From NCBI GenBank assembly GCA_902536485.1, contig CACAXP010000011.1, positions 1 to 37,758 of the forward strand: DNA of 37,758 nucleotides. The letters are read 5' to 3'. Below are positions 35,546 to 37,758 of this stretch, one piece after another. The number at the start of each line of letters is the position of its first letter. Within the stretch, counting starts at the first letter, position 1. This DNA is from an uncultured Alphaproteobacteria bacterium. Lineage in GTDB: Bacteria > Pseudomonadota > Alphaproteobacteria > Methylaequorales > Methylaequoraceae. The translations under genes and the position numbers were made by a program. A model generated the notes under the pieces. That model did not search any database. It was given only the letters and a program-made list of their open reading frames with translations, and had not been told where the DNA came from.

Positions 35546-35736
35546 CCTCTCTCGAAACTTGCCAGAAGCCTATCATGAGATCTAAATATAGACAACCCCC
35601 GTGGATTAATTTTTAGATAACCGCCTCGTCAATGGGAAGACTAATGGGGTACGACTCCGATTGTTGTTGTCACGACTGACTACTTAAACTTTATAATCCC
35701 TAGACAACTCAATAATTTAAGAATTAAAATATTTAG
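35546..35736. other. Noncoding leader ahead of the E1-like operon, unassigned
   Basis: No gene seen. G+C is higher than in the flanks (about 40%). A 7-bp inverted repeat ATCTAAA...TTTAGAT (about 35580-35620) encloses GACAACCCCCGTGG. ACGACT-containing words recur (also before the AT tract). I could not match it to a tRNA, tmRNA or known riboswitch. It is the likely promoter and 5' leader of the gene at 35737. Confidence 0.35.
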
Positions 35737-36618
35737 ATGGAATTAATTGGACTTATTTTTGTTGTCTGGATTTTATATCAAATTTTTAAAGAGGATGACC
35801 CCCCTCCACCAAGAAACTATAGTTCAGGACAAACTAACTATGAGTACAGAGGAAATTATAGTGATAAGAAAAATGAATATGCAGGAAAGCCCTCAAGAGT
35901 TAAGTTTAAAACATCACCAACACAAAATTTATTCACTAATGACAAAGTTGAAATTAAGTGCAAGTCCTGTGAAATTCGTTTAAGAATTCCAGCTGGAAAG
36001 TCTGGAATTGTAAAGTGTCCTGAGTGTGGTCACAGAAATAGAGTAAAAAAAACTGCACCAAATAACGCCCAAAAAAACAAATTACTAGAAGGTATTAATG
36101 ATCCACTTACTGGTGAAGAAATTGATATCAATAAAACCCTTTATACTTGTGTAAGTTGTGGTGTTTTTTATCATGAATCTAGTTTTACATTAATTAAAGA
36201 GGAAAACAGTTCTCAATGTGTTGCCTGCCAAAGTACTAATATAATTGTTTATTCGACTGCTACAACCGAATCTCAGCAGGAATATCAAAATAATGCTAGA
36301 AACCATGAAGCCAATCAAGTCACACTAAATAATTACACTGCATTTGAAAACCAAGTTATTACATTTGAAGGACATGTTCCTAAGGTTCTAACTAGCAGAA
36401 GGGGCTCTGATTATGCTGTAATGTTTGAGAATAAATCATGGAGATGGGGTCTTAAATTAGTATTTTTTAGAGGTGTTGTGTATTCTTGTGGCGGTCCAAA
36501 TTACATACAAAGTTTGGAGGGCAAAACAGTTACTGTAAGAGGTCTTCTAATTAAACATAGAAAATTTGGTTGGGAAATTGTTATTAATGATCCTAGTATG
36601 ATATTAAGTGTAAAATGA
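35737..36618 (+). CDS. Membrane-anchored zinc-ribbon / RING-like / OB-like fusion protein
   Basis: 293 residues. Order: an N-terminal TM helix (about 2-17); a Pro/Tyr/Asn-rich linker; a C4 zinc ribbon (C75, C78, C94, C97); a second zinc module starting DPLTGEEID with C138, C141, H146, C161, C164, resembling a RING/treble-clef finger in which the first Cys pair is replaced by DPLTGEE; and a C-terminal beta domain (about 205-293) with ITFEGHVPKV, DYAVMFENKSW and GKTVTVRGLLIK that looks like an OB fold. The stop overlaps the next gene (ATGATAAA). No single known family fits. In an operon with an E1-like enzyme, an E3-like adaptor role is tempting but unproven. Confidence 0.75.
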   Translation: MELIGLIFVVWILYQIFKEDDPPPPRNYSSGQTNYEYRGNYSDKKNEYAGKPSRVKFKTSPTQNLFTNDKVEIKCKSCEIRLRIPAGKSGIVKCPECGHRNRVKKTAPNNAQKNKLLEGINDPLTGEEIDINKTLYTCVSCGVFYHESSFTLIKEENSSQCVACQSTNIIVYSTATTESQQEYQNNARNHEANQVTLNNYTAFENQVITFEGHVPKVLTSRRGSDYAVMFENKSWRWGLKLVFFRGVVYSCGGPNYIQSLEGKTVTVRGLLIKHRKFGWEIVINDPSMILSVK

Positions 36619-36809
36619 TAAAGTGGAGAAACATAGATAAAAAAAAAACTTTTAAATACAAAGGTGATCCTGAAGTTGAAACGTTTAAAGATGACAAAGA
36701 ATTTAGAAAGTTAGCAAAAAAATATCATCCAGACAAATCTGACCCTTTCTTTAAAGAGTTGAATAAAAAGAAAATGCAAAAACTTTTAAAAGATAGAAAG
36801 AAAAAATGA
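36615..36809 (+). CDS. Minimal J-domain-like protein (64 residues)
   Basis: The segment FRKLAKKYHPDKSDPFFKELNKKKMQKLLKD shows J-domain helix II, the HPD motif and a shortened helix III; helix I of a classical DnaJ domain is absent. Very basic. Its ATG overlaps the stop of the upstream zinc protein (4 bases) and its stop overlaps the E1-like ATG (ATGA), so the three genes are co-translated. Likely a DnaK-recruiting cofactor, or an HPD-containing fragment with another role. Confidence 0.65.
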   Translation: MIKWRNIDKKKTFKYKGDPEVETFKDDKEFRKLAKKYHPDKSDPFFKELNKKKMQKLLKDRKKK

Positions 36810-37758
36810 ATAGATATGCGAGAATATCAGCCATATCAGGTCTTGATAGAGATTTTATAAAAAACATAAAAGTACTTATTATTGGTGCAGGTGCTGTTGG
36901 AAATGAATTAATAAAAAATTTAGTTCTTTTTGGTATTAAAGAAATTCACATAGCAGATTTCGATAAAATTGAAATACATAACCTTACCAGAAGTGTATTA
37001 TTCAGAGAAAGTGATATTGGTGCTTTTAAATCTGAAGTTGCAGCAAAAAGAGCAAGTGAACTTTCAGAAGACACCCAATTGAATTTCTCTACTAAAGACT
37101 TCTGGGATACATTTTCATTTGATGATATTAAAAATTATGATGCGATAATTTGTGCAGTTGACAATCATGAAGCAAGAATCAATGCTAATACACTTGCTAA
37201 TATTAATGATATTTTATTTATAAATACTGCTATAGACCACCAATCTACAGTTGTTGAAGTTTTTCCATTTAATAATAACAGTGAATGTAGTTGTTATGAA
37301 TGTGTTCTTCCCGAAGGTGTATATAAAAGAATTTCTGATAGATATTCATGTGGTTGGTTGAGAAAAATGGCATCTAAGGAAAATATTATTCCTACTACTG
37401 TCGTTACAGCCGGAATAGTTGCGGCGAATGCTTGTACGGCATTATTCGATTGTTTAAAAAACGATGAAGTAAAAGATTCTTACAGAATATTTTTTGATAC
37501 AAAAAATTATTTGAGTCATGGAAAAATAAATTTACCTTTCAGCCCATCCTGTATTTCACGTTCTCACATCATTAAAAAATTTGATCGGTTAAAAATAAGA
37601 AATTTAGGTAATTTTGATATTAAAAGTTTTTGTAAAAATAAATCCGAGATTACTATGATATTCAGTGATCCAATTCTTCTTTACACTTTAGACAAGAATA
37701 AAAGAAAAGAGATTTACTTTAAAAGATCAAAAGATTTTGATGAATCTATTTTACTGGA
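36806..37758 (+). CDS. E1-like (ThiF/MoeB/HesA-fold) adenylyltransferase, 3' end outside window
   Basis: 317 residues are visible and the frame is open at the window end. Rossmann nucleotide loop GAGAVGNE (27-34), acidic strand end ADFDKIEIHNLTRS (D51, D53, N59, R62), DIGAFKSEVAAKR (catalytic Lys, K75) and CAVDNHEARINAN are the E1/ThiF ATP-binding signatures. The zinc region has SCYECVLPEG (C163, C166); C182 and C249 are possible partners. PTTVVTAGIVAANA matches the E1 helix after the crossover loop. The region past 255 (LKIRNLGNFDIKSFC...) is unfamiliar and may begin an extra domain. It would adenylate the C-terminus of a small protein; that partner is not in the window. Confidence 0.85.
   Translation, partial: MNRYARISAISGLDRDFIKNIKVLIIGAGAVGNELIKNLVLFGIKEIHIADFDKIEIHNLTRSVLFRESDIGAFKSEVAAKRASELSEDTQLNFSTKDFWDTFSFDDIKNYDAIICAVDNHEARINANTLANINDILFINTAIDHQSTVVEVFPFNNNSECSCYECVLPEGVYKRISDRYSCGWLRKMASKENIIPTTVVTAGIVAANACTALFDCLKNDEVKDSYRIFFDTKNYLSHGKINLPFSPSCISRSHIIKKFDRLKIRNLGNFDIKSFCKNKSEITMIFSDPILLYTLDKNKRKEIYFKRSKDFDESILL

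Larger units (their letters stand above)
33398..37758 (+). mobile_element. Integrated genomic island at a tRNA-Ser 3' end (left part)
   Basis: The left boundary is a 19-bp tRNA-Ser 3' fragment (33398-33416), followed 82 bp later by a tyrosine recombinase that reads into the island. Downstream genes are unusual: small secreted and membrane proteins, a large AT repeat tract and an E1-like operon. The attachment fragment is oriented so that the intact tRNA-Ser (minus strand) should stand at the right boundary, which is beyond the window. Confidence 0.75.

Noticed and set aside
35546..35554. CCCTCTCTC, which resembles part of the tRNA-Ser attachment core and could mark a right island end
   Set aside because: Only 9 bases match, it is inverted relative to the core at 33398, and island-like genes continue beyond it.

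Overview
The window looks like a contig from a streamlined, AT-rich (about 30% G+C by eye), probably marine alphaproteobacterium. The evidence is gene order: yidC-engB-argB-HAD-dapD-dapE-truA-fmt-def, ffs-dnaX-ybaB-recR and cycM/kdsB-pheA are all typical alphaproteobacterial blocks. Genes are tightly packed, with 1-14 bp overlaps and very short spacers. SAR11, HIMB59 or AEGEAN-169-like lineages are candidates, but the sequence alone does not let me assign one.

Region 1 (1-1523) is a rearranged contig end. The N-terminal half of engB and a yidC lacking its N-terminus lie on the minus strand, while the C-terminal part of the same engB lies on the plus strand directly ahead of argB. Two normally essential genes are therefore broken by one inverted junction near 1315-1322, most simply explained as an amplification or assembly chimera. 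Region 2 (1516-13223) is housekeeping: arginine and lysine/DAP biosynthesis (argB, dapD, dapE), tRNA modification and formylation with peptide deformylation (truA, fmt, def), DNA recombination and replication (rmuC, recR, ybaB, dnaX), the 4.5S SRP RNA, phenylalanine synthesis (pheA), LPS Kdo activation (kdsB) and a membrane-anchored cytochrome c. Region 3 (13229-22536) has a histidinol-phosphatase-like gene, a complete YejABEF-type oligopeptide ABC importer, a leucyl aminopeptidase that could degrade imported peptides, and an NhaD Na+/H+ antiporter closed by a strong terminator.

Region 4 (22583-33391) is a mixed accessory stretch. It holds a small secreted repeat protein, a TonB-dependent receptor with a downstream double-PepSY protein, TerB-like, DUF2805, CIA30 and NTF2-like proteins, DUF445 coupled to SelO, a MarR regulator with a palindrome at its own start codon, a frameshifted secreted protein, an M32 carboxypeptidase and an adhesin-E-like protein.

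Region 5 (33398 to the window end) is the left part of an integrated mobile island. It begins with a 19-bp fragment matching the 3' end of a tRNA-Ser gene, followed at once by a tyrosine recombinase. Its cargo is a small secreted protein, a 31-residue membrane peptide on the other strand, an unusual AT palindromic repeat tract, and an overlapping three-gene operon: a membrane-anchored zinc-ribbon/RING-like/OB-like protein, a minimal J-domain-like protein and an E1-like (ThiF/MoeB-fold) adenylyltransferase cut by the window end. I do not recognise this operon as a described system; it is the best candidate here for something new.
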